The notes beneath the pieces were generated by a model. That model was not told the DNA's origin. It was given only the letters and a program-made list of their open reading frames with translations, and did no database searches. Made by a program: the position numbers and the translations under genes. 64,000 bases of DNA. Origin: Haematospirillum jordaniae (GTDB lineage Bacteria; Pseudomonadota; Alphaproteobacteria; Rhodospirillales; Rhodospirillaceae). Of this stretch, positions 16,878 to 25,718 are shown in pieces. The stretch is from contig NZ_CP014525.1 of assembly GCF_001611975.1 (NCBI RefSeq), positions 1,170,001 through 1,234,000 of the forward strand. The letters run 5' to 3'. Every line of letters starts with the position of its first letter. Position 1 is the stretch's first letter.

Positions 16878-18497
16878 TCAGGCGTCCAGTTCTGCCGTTA
16901 TTTTCAGGTCTTCCCCGGCGATGGCGCGGTCCAGCAGGGCAATGGAGCGGTCCAGCCCGTACAGGGCAAAGAAGCTGCCCATGCGCGGCCCCTGTTCCTG
17001 ACCCAGCAGGATTTCATACTGGGCCCGGAACCAGTCGCGCAGGCCGGGATAGGTGTCGCCGTGCTGCTTGCCGATAGCATAGACAATGTTCTGCAGGTCT
17101 TCCCCGGACGCATCGGCCGGTGCCGCTTTCAGCGCCTCGCGCAGGTCGGCCAGGGCAGTTTTGTCGGCGCTGTTGGCGATGCGGTACTGCTTGGTCGGGC
17201 GAACAAAGTCGTTGTAGTAGACAATGGCGTAACGCACCAGCCGGTCCAGGAACGGCATTGTTTCCGGCGACGATCCCGGGGCGTAGTTGCGGATGTAATG
17301 CCACAGGACGGCCGGGTCATCGGTGTTGGCCACCCCGACCAGGTTCAGCAGGATGCCGAAGGTCAGCGGGGTTCTGTCGGTTCCCGGTTCCCCGTGGTGG
17401 ATGTGCCAGGCCGGGTTGGTCAGGCGGGCGACCGGGTCCTGTTCCGCAAAGGCGGCGGCATGGGCCACATAGTCATCCACCGCGCGGGGGATCACATCGA
17501 AGTACAGGCGCTTGGCAGCCTTTGGCTTCTGGTACATGAACAGGGCCAGGGATTCTTCGGGGGCGTATTTCAGCCAGTCTTCCACCGACAGGCCGTTGCC
17601 CTTCGACTTGGAAATCTTTTGCCCGTTTTCGTCCAGGAACAGTTCATAGGACAGGGTCTTCGGCGGTGTGCTGCCCAGGATGCGGCAGATCTTCCCGGCC
17701 AGGTCCACCGAAGGGATCAGGTCCTTGCCCGACATTTCATAGTCTACGCCCAGCGCGTGCCAGCGCATGCCCCAGTCGGGCTTCCACTGCAGCTTGCACG
17801 CCCCGCCGGTGACCGGCACTTCCACCTTTTCCCCTGTCTGCGGGTCCTGATAGACGATGGTGCCGGCATCCACGTCGCGGTGGATGACCGGAACCTGTAG
17901 CACCACCCCGGTGCGCGGGCAGACCGGAAGGAACGGGCTGTATGTGGCCTGACGCTCGGCGCCCAGGGTCGGCAGCATCACGGCCATGATGGCGTCGTAG
18001 TGTTCCAGAACCCCGCGCAGGGCCTGGTCAAAGTGACCATTGGCGTACATCTCTGTGGCCGACTTGAATTCGTAGTCAAAGCCGAAGCTGTCCAGGAACC
18101 CGCGCAGGCGGGCGTTGTTGTGGTGCCCGAAGCTTTCGTGGGTTCCGAACGGGTCGGGAATGCGGGTCAGCGGCTTGCCCAGGTGTTCGCGCACCCTGTC
18201 CTTGTTGGGGATATTGTCGGGTATCTTGCGCAGGGCATCCATGTCGTCGGAAAAGGCGAACAGGCGGGTCGGGATGTCGGGCGCCAGAATTTCAAAGGCC
18301 CGGCGGACCCACGAGGTCCGCGCCACTTCGCCAAAGGTGCCGATATGCGGCAGGCCAGAGGGGCCATAGCCGGTTTCAAACAGCACATAGCCCTTGTCCG
18401 GCACCTTGCCGTTCAGCCGTTTGTCCAGCAGGTCGCGGGCTTCCTGAAAAGGCCAGGCCGAGGACTCGCGGGCGGAATGGGCAAGAGAGTGTGACAT
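16878..18497 (-). CDS. lysK: lysine--tRNA ligase, class I
   Basis: A 539-residue class I lysyl-tRNA synthetase, a type found in archaea and many alphaproteobacteria instead of the common class II LysS. The Rossmann-fold signatures are present: HIGT at residues 51-54 in 'GPSGLPHIGTF' and KISKS at 294-298 in 'NGQKISKSKGNG'. It charges tRNA-Lys in the cytoplasm. The C-terminal helix-bundle anticodon-binding part is complete. Nothing suggests operon membership with the gene before it, which starts divergently (MCP, 18698). Confidence 0.97.
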   Translation of the reverse strand: MSHSLAHSARESSAWPFQEARDLLDKRLNGKVPDKGYVLFETGYGPSGLPHIGTFGEVARTSWVRRAFEILAPDIPTRLFAFSDDMDALRKIPDNIPNKDRVREHLGKPLTRIPDPFGTHESFGHHNNARLRGFLDSFGFDYEFKSATEMYANGHFDQALRGVLEHYDAIMAVMLPTLGAERQATYSPFLPVCPRTGVVLQVPVIHRDVDAGTIVYQDPQTGEKVEVPVTGGACKLQWKPDWGMRWHALGVDYEMSGKDLIPSVDLAGKICRILGSTPPKTLSYELFLDENGQKISKSKGNGLSVEDWLKYAPEESLALFMYQKPKAAKRLYFDVIPRAVDDYVAHAAAFAEQDPVARLTNPAWHIHHGEPGTDRTPLTFGILLNLVGVANTDDPAVLWHYIRNYAPGSSPETMPFLDRLVRYAIVYYNDFVRPTKQYRIANSADKTALADLREALKAAPADASGEDLQNIVYAIGKQHGDTYPGLRDWFRAQYEILLGQEQGPRMGSFFALYGLDRSIALLDRAIAGEDLKITAELDA

Positions 18498-18697
18498 GAT
18501 GTGTCAGATCCGTTACGGGCTGTTGATGGACGAAAGGGTCTGTACGCAATGCGAATCGCCTGCATGCGTTGGTCTGCACCCTAGGGCCGCAGGGGTGATC
18601 CGTCAACGTACCTTGCAGCATTCTGGCCCCCTGCTGTACCGTGTCACTTTACCTTTGAGTGTTTTTCTGCCCGTCAAACGATCAAGGGGTGTTTCCC

Positions 18698-20959
18698 ATG
18701 TCCTCGCTGCGTTTTTTGTCGGTCAAGCACCAGATCCAGCTGGTTCTGGCCCTGTTTCTGGTGCCGGCCTTGGCGTCGGTGGCGGTTCTGCTCTGGCACG
18801 AGAACGAGGCCATCAGCTTCGCCCGCAAGGAAACGATGGGGACAGCCTATATCACCCCGCTCCTAGACGCCCAGATTGCTACGGCCCGTTACATGGTGAC
18901 TGCCACGAATCCGGATGCGGGAACCGTGGCCCGCGTTGCGGCGGGGCTGGAATCGGTACGGGAGCAGGCCGATCTTCTGGACATGCGGGGGTCCCACGCG
19001 ATTGTAGAGCGCTTGTGGACTGATTTTGCGGCGGTACCCGGCCTCGAGCGGGCGCGCGACATGATCGCGGGGCTGGAGTCTGCGGTTGCGCAGGCCGGGG
19101 ATCATTCCAACCTGATCTTGGATCCGGAGCTGTCCAGCTATTACCTGATGGATTCCTTGGTTGTGCGCTTGCCCAAGATGATTACCGGGGTGGCGGATAT
19201 GGCCGGGTACATGCTGGAGGCATCGGCATCCGGCAATGCCGGACTTGATGTTATCCGCGCCGGTGCTGTGATGGGGGGGCACCTGTCGGCGCTGGAAAGC
19301 GGGTATGCTACGGTTATGGAGACGTCTGAGGATTCCGCTGTGGCCGCCATGATGCCGGCGTTGTCCACCCGCGTTTCCGGGGCGGTGGATACGGTGTTGG
19401 CCAGCGTTGGCCGCGGGCAGGGCATTGTTTCCGGCCAGGAGCATCAAGCGGTTCTGCTGGCCGCGCTGGACGCGTTCGAGGACATGCGCCGCCGGGCCTT
19501 GTGGGGCCTTGATACCATTCTGAACGAACGGATTCAGGGGTCGGTTGTCATCCTGTCCATCAGCCTGTTGATCCTGGCCCTGTTTTTCGGTGCTGCCGGC
19601 TATGTGGCAAACCGCTATGCCGTGGAATCGCTGTCGGTTCCGTTGGTGACCCTGCGCCGGTCGATCCAGCGTCTTGCCGAAGGCGATGTGGAAACCCCGG
19701 TGCCGGATTTCCAGCGGCGGGACGAAATTGGTGCCATTGCCTCAGCCCTGAAGGTGTTGCGCCATACGGCAACCCGTGCCTTTGCCCTGGGGCAGATGCT
19801 GGAAGCGATGCCGGTCAATATTGTGACGGTCAGCCCCCAGGACGGGCGTATCAGCTGGATCAATGCCGCCACGCGCAATGCCCTGGAACAGATTGGGCCG
19901 TCCCTGAATGGTTTACCCCCGGGGACAGACAGTTTGGAGGGGCTTTCCATTGATTTGTTCCATCCGCAGCCGGGCTGGCTGTCGGAGCTGGTGGCCGACC
20001 CCGGTCAGCTGCCGTGGACGGGCGAGGTTCATCTGGGGAACGAGCGGGTGGCTCTGTCCGTGTTTCCGGTTCTGGACCATTATGGCCAGATGACAGCGGC
20101 CATGCTGACCTGGAGCATTGTAACCTCCAGCCGGAGGATGGCCGAGGTGTTCGAGACCAGCATGGAAGGTGTGGTCGGGGATGCCGGTGTGGTGCAGGAG
20201 GCCGCCCGCAAGCTGGATACCATTGCCTGCCGTGCGGCCAGTGGCATTGACATGGTTAATGGTGCGGTCAGCCAGGTTTCGGACTTTGTGACCAGCCTGG
20301 CCTGTTCGGCCGAGGATTTGTCCCGTTCCAGTGCCGACATGATCGAGCGTTTGTCCAGTGCCAATACCCTGACCATCAACGGGGTGGAAATGGCCGAGGA
20401 CAGCATGCGTGCCGTGTCTGGTTTGTCGCGGGTGGCAAAGGAAATTAACGGCGTGGTGGACCTGATCACCGAAATTGCGGAGCAGACCAACATCCTGGCC
20501 CTGAACGCCACGGTCGAGGCCGCCCGTGCCGGAGCCGCCGGCCGGGGGTTCGCCGTGGTTGCCAACGAGGTGAAAAAGCTGGCCCGCCAGACCGCCGCCG
20601 CCACCGAGGATGTGCGGGTGCGGGTTGCCGCCGTGGCCGATGTCAGCCAGGACGTGGCCAATGCCATGATCCGTGTCAGCCGCCTGATTTCCGGTGTCAA
20701 CGGACTGGTTGGTGACCTGACATCATCGATGGTTGACCAGTCCCGCGCCACGGGGGTAATTGCAGACAGGATCCAGCAGACATCCACCCGGATGATCCAG
20801 GCGGCCGAGGATCTGGACGCCTTGTCCGAAGCCACGCAGGCCACGCGATCTGAAGCAGGATCCTTGCTGGAGGTGTCCACCACCCTGTCGCAGCGATCCG
20901 GTCGTTTGAGCCGGGAGTGGTCGGGGTTCAGTGCGGGAGCCCTGCGGTTGGCGGTTTAG
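18698..20959 (+). CDS. methyl-accepting chemotaxis protein with internal PAS-like domain
   Basis: A 753-residue chemoreceptor. First membrane helix about residues 13-35, periplasmic four-helix-type sensor to about 278, second membrane helix about 280-303, HAMP about 305-360 ('LRRSIQRLAEGDVETPVPDF'), a PAS-like segment about 370-470 ('MLEAMPVNIVTVSPQDGRISW' split: MLEAMPVNIVTV, DGRISWINAATRNAL), and the kinase-control tip 'EIAEQTNILALNATVEAARA' near 590 followed by 'GRGFAVVANEVKKLA'. ATG 18698 has AAGGGGTG upstream; a GTG at 18659 does not. It relays a periplasmic ligand, and perhaps an internal cue through PAS, to CheA/CheW. No che genes are nearby. Confidence 0.93.
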   Translation: MSSLRFLSVKHQIQLVLALFLVPALASVAVLLWHENEAISFARKETMGTAYITPLLDAQIATARYMVTATNPDAGTVARVAAGLESVREQADLLDMRGSHAIVERLWTDFAAVPGLERARDMIAGLESAVAQAGDHSNLILDPELSSYYLMDSLVVRLPKMITGVADMAGYMLEASASGNAGLDVIRAGAVMGGHLSALESGYATVMETSEDSAVAAMMPALSTRVSGAVDTVLASVGRGQGIVSGQEHQAVLLAALDAFEDMRRRALWGLDTILNERIQGSVVILSISLLILALFFGAAGYVANRYAVESLSVPLVTLRRSIQRLAEGDVETPVPDFQRRDEIGAIASALKVLRHTATRAFALGQMLEAMPVNIVTVSPQDGRISWINAATRNALEQIGPSLNGLPPGTDSLEGLSIDLFHPQPGWLSELVADPGQLPWTGEVHLGNERVALSVFPVLDHYGQMTAAMLTWSIVTSSRRMAEVFETSMEGVVGDAGVVQEAARKLDTIACRAASGIDMVNGAVSQVSDFVTSLACSAEDLSRSSADMIERLSSANTLTINGVEMAEDSMRAVSGLSRVAKEINGVVDLITEIAEQTNILALNATVEAARAGAAGRGFAVVANEVKKLARQTAAATEDVRVRVAAVADVSQDVANAMIRVSRLISGVNGLVGDLTSSMVDQSRATGVIADRIQQTSTRMIQAAEDLDALSEATQATRSEAGSLLEVSTTLSQRSGRLSREWSGFSAGALRLAV

Positions 20960-20981
20960 GGCCGGGTGTGTGAAAACAGCC

Positions 20982-21010
20982 TTGCCATATGCGGGCGATA
21001 CTGCTAAAAA
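20982..21010 (+). promoter_or_regulatory. possible promoter of tRNA-Asn
   Basis: TTGCCA (20982-20987), 17 bases, TAAAAA (21005-21010), ending 19 bases before the tRNA. The -10 box is weak, so this is tentative. Confidence 0.4.
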
Positions 21011-21029
21011 CCCGGCCTCGACAGCGTGT

Positions 21030-21104
21030 TCCGGCGTAGCTCAGCGGTAGAGCCCCCGACTGTTAATCGGGTTGCCGTAGGTTCGAATCCTACCGCCGGA
21101 GCCA
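21030..21104 (+). tRNA. tRNA-Asn (anticodon GTT)
   Basis: Complete cloverleaf: acceptor TCCGGCG/CGCCGGA, D arm GCTC/GAGC, anticodon stem CCCGA/TCGGG with loop CTGTTAA (anticodon GTT), T loop TTCGAAT, discriminator G and encoded CCA. A strong terminator follows 8 bases later. Confidence 0.97.
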
Positions 21105-21112
21105 TCGAGTTC

Positions 21113-21148
21113 AAAAAGCACCCCGTGCAGAACACGGGGTGCTTTTTT
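21113..21148 (+). terminator. Rho-independent terminator of tRNA-Asn
   Basis: A perfect 15-bp stem (21113-21127 / 21133-21147) with a 5-base loop and a run of six T residues at its 3' end. The next 249 bases, to 21397, are AT-rich and contain no gene that can be supported. Confidence 0.93.
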
Positions 21149-21397
21149 GCATATTCGGGGCGGCGGATATCCGCGCGCATTCTGCCTTGATGTCAGCATG
21201 TCGTCGATAAAAACAGATTATGCCGATCACATGATGTCAGCCAGATCACAACGTGTTGCATTATATGTTCTTGTACGTTCTTTTTTTGCGTACACTATAG
21301 CGTGTTTGTGGTAATCAGAATGTAGCGTCAGGGTTTGTTCCTAGCCTTGGCAACAATGCTGGATATTTGCGTACTGTGCCGTGTGCGGGGGGTGTTT

Positions 21398-21784
21398 GTG
21401 ACAGTTGGTTTTGATTGTGGGGCGGCGGACCCTGTTGACAGCCATCTGGGGCAATCCCTGAGGCAGTTCCGCGAACTGCGCTTGTTGACGCTGTCTTCCT
21501 TGGGGCAGGCTGCTGGGGTGTCGCCGCAGCAGATCCATAAATATGAACGTGCGGTGGATCGTATTCCGGCGTCCCGCCTGTTTCGTATCGGCTGTTGTCT
21601 GGATGTGCCAGTCCAAGCTTTCTTTGATGGTCTTGAGGGATCCATAACCCTTGGCGACTATCCGCTGGATGGTGATCAGCTGCGCCTTCTGGCCTGGCTG
21701 TCCGTGCTGACGGCGGAGCAGAAAAAAGCCGTTTTCCGTCTTGTGCAGTCCCTGGCCGGCATGGGCCGTCCCGGGGGGAGATGA
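21398..21784 (+). CDS. small XRE-family DNA-binding protein
   Basis: A 128-residue protein. An XRE-type helix-turn-helix spans about residues 15-70: 'LGQSLRQFRELRLLTLSSLG', 'QAAGVSPQQIHKYERAVDRI', then 'ASRLFRIGCCLDVPVQAFFD', the usual order in single-HTH regulators. GTG 21398 is chosen because a GGGGGG run sits 5 bases upstream; longer frames back to TTG 21335 lack a site. The 3' end lies 61 bases before the helicase start, in the same direction, so they may be co-transcribed. The target is unknown. Confidence 0.75.
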   Translation: MTVGFDCGAADPVDSHLGQSLRQFRELRLLTLSSLGQAAGVSPQQIHKYERAVDRIPASRLFRIGCCLDVPVQAFFDGLEGSITLGDYPLDGDQLRLLAWLSVLTAEQKKAVFRLVQSLAGMGRPGGR

Positions 21785-21845
21785 TCGCCGCGCTTTCTGC
21801 GGGGTGCCGCGTGATGGGCAGGTGACGGATGTCTGCGGGCGCGTT

Positions 21846-24665
21846 ATGGTCCCCTTCATGACGTGCGGACACCCTGATACGCTTGAGCTTTTGCTGCCCG
21901 ATGCCCCGGTGCTTGTTGCCGGTGCGGCGTCGGCGGTTGTGTTGACGCCCGATGGAGAGATCCTGACCCTGGACCGGGCGGCGGCTGTCCGCTGGCTTGC
22001 GTCTTCGGCTCCTCCGCTGGTGTGCCATGCACCGGCGGTAGCGGCGCGTTTGGGCTGTGCGTCTTTCCCGGCCTGTGATGTTCTGGAGCTGTACGCTTTC
22101 GTGCGGCCGGCAGTCTTTTGCCTGCCGACGGTGGCCGGGCTTGCCGCGGCCTGTCATATTGCCTTGCCCGCTGGCCCGGAGCAGGAAGCAACGGCCCTGT
22201 CGGCGGTTGTGGTGGCCCTGCTGCGGGATCTGTCCGCCCTGTCGCGCACGTCACGGCCCCAGGCACGCGCGCTGGCCTGGGGGTTGCTGCGGGCGGGGTG
22301 GCCGTGGGCCCGCTGTGTGTTGCATGCCCTTGGTGAAACCGGCGACCCGCCGCACAGCCGTGTGGTGGCTGCGGGGTTCCGGGTGTGGGAAAGCCTGCCG
22401 GAGATTTCCGAGCATGCGCCCGAACCGTCTTCCTCTTGTTTGCCGGTCAGCCCGACCGAGGCCCGTGCCCGGCTGGCACAGATCTTGGGCGGTGCTGCCG
22501 AGGACCGGCCGCAGCAGGCGGATTTTGCCTCGGCATGCTGCGAGGCGTTCGAGCCTCGTGATGCCGAGGGGGAGCCACGGTTCGTGCTGGCCGAGGCCGG
22601 AACCGGTGTGGGCAAGACCTTGGGCTATGTTGCCCCAGCCAGCCTGTGGGCTGAGAAAAATGGCGGTGCGGTATGGTTGTCCACCTATACCCGCAACTTG
22701 CAGCGCCAGCTGGAGGACGAGCTGGCGCGTCTGTACCCCGACCCGCGCGAGAAGGCGCGCCATGTTGTGGTTCGCAAGGGGCGCGAGAATTACCTGTGTC
22801 TGTTGAATCTGGAGGAAGCCGCCGGTCGCCTGTCGGTCAACCCGGCCCGGGCGGTTGCCTTGGGGCTGGTGGCGCGCTGGGCCTTGGCAACCCGTGACGG
22901 GGCCATGATTGGCGGTGATTTTCCGGGATGGCTGGTGGATATTCTGGGGCGTTCCACCGTAGCGGGCCTGACCGACCGCCGGGGGGAGTGTGTCTTTACC
23001 GCCTGCCCGCATTACAACCGTTGTTTTGTCGAACGCTCGGTGCGCAAAGCTCGCCGGGCGCGTATTGTGGTGGCCAACCATGCCTTGGTGATGCGGATGC
23101 TGGGCAACGGTTCTGCCGCGTCAGGGGGGGATCCCGGAGGCGGGCTGCCGGTTCGTTATGTTTTTGACGAAGGCCACCATGTGTTCGAGGCGGCCGATGG
23201 TGCCTTTTCGGCTCATCTGGGGGCGCTGGAAACAGCAGAACTGCGGCGCTGGATTCTGGGGGCGGAAGAAGGCACCCGGTCCCGTGCTCGCGGGCTGCAA
23301 CGCCGTGCCGAAGAATGCGTGCAGGATGATCCCGCCGCACAGGATGCGCTGGATGCGATCCTGCAGGGGGCCCGCTGTCTGCCTGGGCCGGGATGGATGA
23401 ACCGTTTGGGATCGGACAGCCCCCATGGCCCGGCTGAGCGGTTTTTGCATCGGGTGCGGCAGCAGGTGTATGCCCGGTCGCAGGAAGGTGGGCACCCGTA
23501 TTCCTTGGAAGCGGATGTCGAGCCGCCGGTCCCCGGTTTGACTGCGGCTGCGGCAGAGCTTGAGCGTGCCCTGGAAACCCTGTCCCGACCGGTCCAGGAC
23601 TTGATGAAGGCGCTGGCCATGCGTCTGGATGCCGATGCGGCAGAGCTGGATGCATCGGTGCGTTTGCGGATGGAGGGATTGATCCGGTCTCTGGAGCGCC
23701 GGGTGCTACGGCATCTGTCTGCTTGGCGTGCCATGCTGGACAGCCTGCAAACCCGGGCGCCGGAGACGTGTGTGGACTGGTTCGCCGTGGAACGGCTGGA
23801 CGGGCGGGATTTTGATGTCGGCATGCGCCGGCACTGGATCGACCCCACATTGCCCTTTGCCCAGGTGTTGCAGGATGCAGCCCATGGCGTGCTGGTGGCT
23901 TCGGCAACACTGCGCGATGGATCCGGTGATCCGGCTGTGGACTGGAAGGCTGCCGAGGCCCGCACCGGTGCCGCGCACCTTTCGTTGCCGGCGGTGCGGG
24001 CGGCGGTAGCGTCTCCGTTTGACTATGCCGGCCAGACCCGGGTGCTGGTGGTGACCGATGTACGCCGTGACGACGCGGCGCGGGTGGCGGCGGCGTTCCG
24101 GTCGCTGTTTCTGGCGTCCGGCGGGGGTGGTCTGGGTCTGTTTACGGCGGTATCCCGGTTGCGGGCTGTGTACGAACGCATTATGCCGGCAATGGCCGAA
24201 CATGCCATTCCGCTGTACGCCCAGCATGTGAGCGGGATGGATACGGCCACGCTGGTTGACCTGTTTCGCGCCGACGAGCCTTCGTGCCTTTTGGGGACGG
24301 ATGCGCTGCGCGATGGCATGGATGTGCCGGGGCGTGCCCTGCGTCTGGTGGTGTTTGACCGGGTTCCCTGGCCCCGCCCGGATATCCTGCACCGGGTGCG
24401 GCGCAAGGCCTTTGGCGGGCGCGACTGGGATGACCGCCTGACCCGGCTGCGTCTGAAGCAGGCCTTTGGAAGGTTGGTGCGACGGGCGGATGACCGGGGT
24501 GTGTTTGTCCTGCTGGATCCGCTGTTGCCGTCGCGTTTGCACGGGGCGTTTCCGCCGGGGACAGAGGTGCGCCGCCTTGGCCTTGCCGATGCGGTGCGCG
24601 AGGTATCGGACTTTTTGGGACCTGTCCCGGCCTGCCCCCCGCCAGCCTGCCCCCCGACCGCTTAG
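21846..24665 (+). CDS. DinG/XPD-family ATP-dependent DNA helicase
   Basis: A 939-residue superfamily 2 helicase. Walker A 'AEAGTGVGKTLGY' is near residue 250, the DEAH-box variant 'DEGHHVFE' near 440, and four iron-sulfur-type cysteines appear as 'ENYLCLLN' and 'CVFTACPHYNRC' between them, as in the XPD/DinG 5'-3' helicases. Motifs 'VLVASATLRDG', 'LLGTDALRDGMDVPG' and 'LKQAFGRLVRRADDRGV' complete the second RecA domain. The first 230 residues are an extra region, possibly a decayed nuclease domain (see findings). ATG 21846 is a compromise; 21858 is also possible. It should unwind DNA forks or R-loops during repair. Confidence 0.85.
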   Translation: MVPFMTCGHPDTLELLLPDAPVLVAGAASAVVLTPDGEILTLDRAAAVRWLASSAPPLVCHAPAVAARLGCASFPACDVLELYAFVRPAVFCLPTVAGLAAACHIALPAGPEQEATALSAVVVALLRDLSALSRTSRPQARALAWGLLRAGWPWARCVLHALGETGDPPHSRVVAAGFRVWESLPEISEHAPEPSSSCLPVSPTEARARLAQILGGAAEDRPQQADFASACCEAFEPRDAEGEPRFVLAEAGTGVGKTLGYVAPASLWAEKNGGAVWLSTYTRNLQRQLEDELARLYPDPREKARHVVVRKGRENYLCLLNLEEAAGRLSVNPARAVALGLVARWALATRDGAMIGGDFPGWLVDILGRSTVAGLTDRRGECVFTACPHYNRCFVERSVRKARRARIVVANHALVMRMLGNGSAASGGDPGGGLPVRYVFDEGHHVFEAADGAFSAHLGALETAELRRWILGAEEGTRSRARGLQRRAEECVQDDPAAQDALDAILQGARCLPGPGWMNRLGSDSPHGPAERFLHRVRQQVYARSQEGGHPYSLEADVEPPVPGLTAAAAELERALETLSRPVQDLMKALAMRLDADAAELDASVRLRMEGLIRSLERRVLRHLSAWRAMLDSLQTRAPETCVDWFAVERLDGRDFDVGMRRHWIDPTLPFAQVLQDAAHGVLVASATLRDGSGDPAVDWKAAEARTGAAHLSLPAVRAAVASPFDYAGQTRVLVVTDVRRDDAARVAAAFRSLFLASGGGGLGLFTAVSRLRAVYERIMPAMAEHAIPLYAQHVSGMDTATLVDLFRADEPSCLLGTDALRDGMDVPGRALRLVVFDRVPWPRPDILHRVRRKAFGGRDWDDRLTRLRLKQAFGRLVRRADDRGVFVLLDPLLPSRLHGAFPPGTEVRRLGLADAVREVSDFLGPVPACPPPACPPTA

Positions 24666-24696
24666 GGAAGGGCGGAAGGGCAGGCCGGGGTATCCC

Positions 24697-25575
24697 TCAG
24701 GCGGCGATGCTGGCGTGCCCGAAGGCAAAGTTCCTGTACAGCTGCTGCACCCACTGGGTTACGTGGCCGTGCGGCAGGGTGCGCCCTTCGATCTGGATGC
24801 AGGGCGATACCTTGGAGAAGTTGCCGGTGGCAAAGATCTCGTCGGCCTGCATCAGGTCATCGTAGGACAGCGTTGTTTCTTCCACCAGGGTGCCATCGGC
24901 CTGTAGCAGGGCAATAACGCGCTGTCGTGTCAACCCGTTGAGGAAGCTTCCGTTCGGAACCGGGGTGCGGATGATGCCATCCTTGACCAAGAACAGGTTG
25001 GAGGCGGCAAATTCCGCCACGTTCCCGTGGTTGTCGAGCATGACCGCCGTATCAAAGCCGCGCTGTTGTGCATCGCTGAGGGCCCGGCTGACATTCGGGT
25101 ACAGGCAGGCCGCCTTGGCTGTGGTGGGCGCGGCCTCGGGTGTTGGCCGGCGAAAGGGGGACTGGGTGGCGCTGAAGCCCTGGCTTGCGGGCGGCATGGC
25201 GATTTCAAACAGGTGCAGGGCAAAGCGGGTCGAGCTGGCATCAGGGACCAGAAAGCCGTTGTCGCACCAGAACAGCGGTTTGATATAGAGAGCTTTCTTT
25301 CCACCGCTGCGGGTGATGCCCTCCCGTGCTAGGGCCGCGATATCCGCCCCGCCGAGTGTTGGGTTCAGTCCTAGGATGCGGGCAGACTGGACAACCCGTT
25401 CACAGTGGGCTTCCAGGTCCGGTGCCACACCTTCGTAGTAGCGTGCCCCGTCGAAAGCCGTGCTTCCCATCCATACGGACTGGGTACCCGGCCCCATGAT
25501 CATGGGGTTGCCGGTGTGCCAGGTGCCATCGACGAAAACAAGAGAAATTCCGGGTTGGGTTGATTGTGTTGACAT
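24697..25575 (-). CDS. class IV aminotransferase, branched-chain (IlvE-like)
   Basis: A 292-residue fold-type IV PLP enzyme. The probable PLP lysine is K154 in 'APTTAKAACLYPNVSRA', followed by 'MLDNHGNVAEFAASNLFLV', the phosphate-cup and cofactor region of the BCAT group (split here: MLDNHGNVAEF, AASNLFLV), and 'VPNGSFLNGLTRQRVIAL'. It likely performs the last step of leucine, isoleucine and valine synthesis using glutamate, though D-amino-acid aminotransferase or ADC lyase activity cannot be excluded by motif alone. Start 25575 has AAGGAA upstream; the longer frame to 25662 has no site. A near-perfect palindrome lies in its leader. Confidence 0.8.
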   Translation of the reverse strand: MSTQSTQPGISLVFVDGTWHTGNPMIMGPGTQSVWMGSTAFDGARYYEGVAPDLEAHCERVVQSARILGLNPTLGGADIAALAREGITRSGGKKALYIKPLFWCDNGFLVPDASSTRFALHLFEIAMPPASQGFSATQSPFRRPTPEAAPTTAKAACLYPNVSRALSDAQQRGFDTAVMLDNHGNVAEFAASNLFLVKDGIIRTPVPNGSFLNGLTRQRVIALLQADGTLVEETTLSYDDLMQADEIFATGNFSKVSPCIQIEGRTLPHGHVTQWVQQLYRNFAFGHASIAA

Positions 25576-25596
25576 AAGCGCGCTCGTATTCCTTGT

Positions 25597-25616
25597 GGTT
25601 TGTTTCGAGACAAACC
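25597..25616. promoter_or_regulatory. 20-bp palindrome in the leader of the class IV aminotransferase
   Basis: GGTTTGT-TTCGAG-ACAAACC is an inverted repeat with only one mismatched pair. On the minus strand a promoter TTGGCA-N18-TATGCT lies just upstream, so the palindrome sits at about +10 to +30 of the transcript, before the ribosome site. It may be an operator or an mRNA hairpin; it has no T-run, so it is not a terminator. Confidence 0.4.
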
Positions 25617-25718
25617 TGTTTCCTCGCCTGTCAGCATACAGGTTGCGCTGTATTCCTGCCAATAAATATACCGTACCGTGTTAGGGGTGGTGTTTGTGTC
25701 GATTTTTCGGGGATGTCT

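Noticed and set aside
16734..17900. A 388-codon plus-strand frame opposite lysK
   Set aside because: Antisense to a complete, motif-bearing synthetase; composition is mirror-like and no domain is recognisable.
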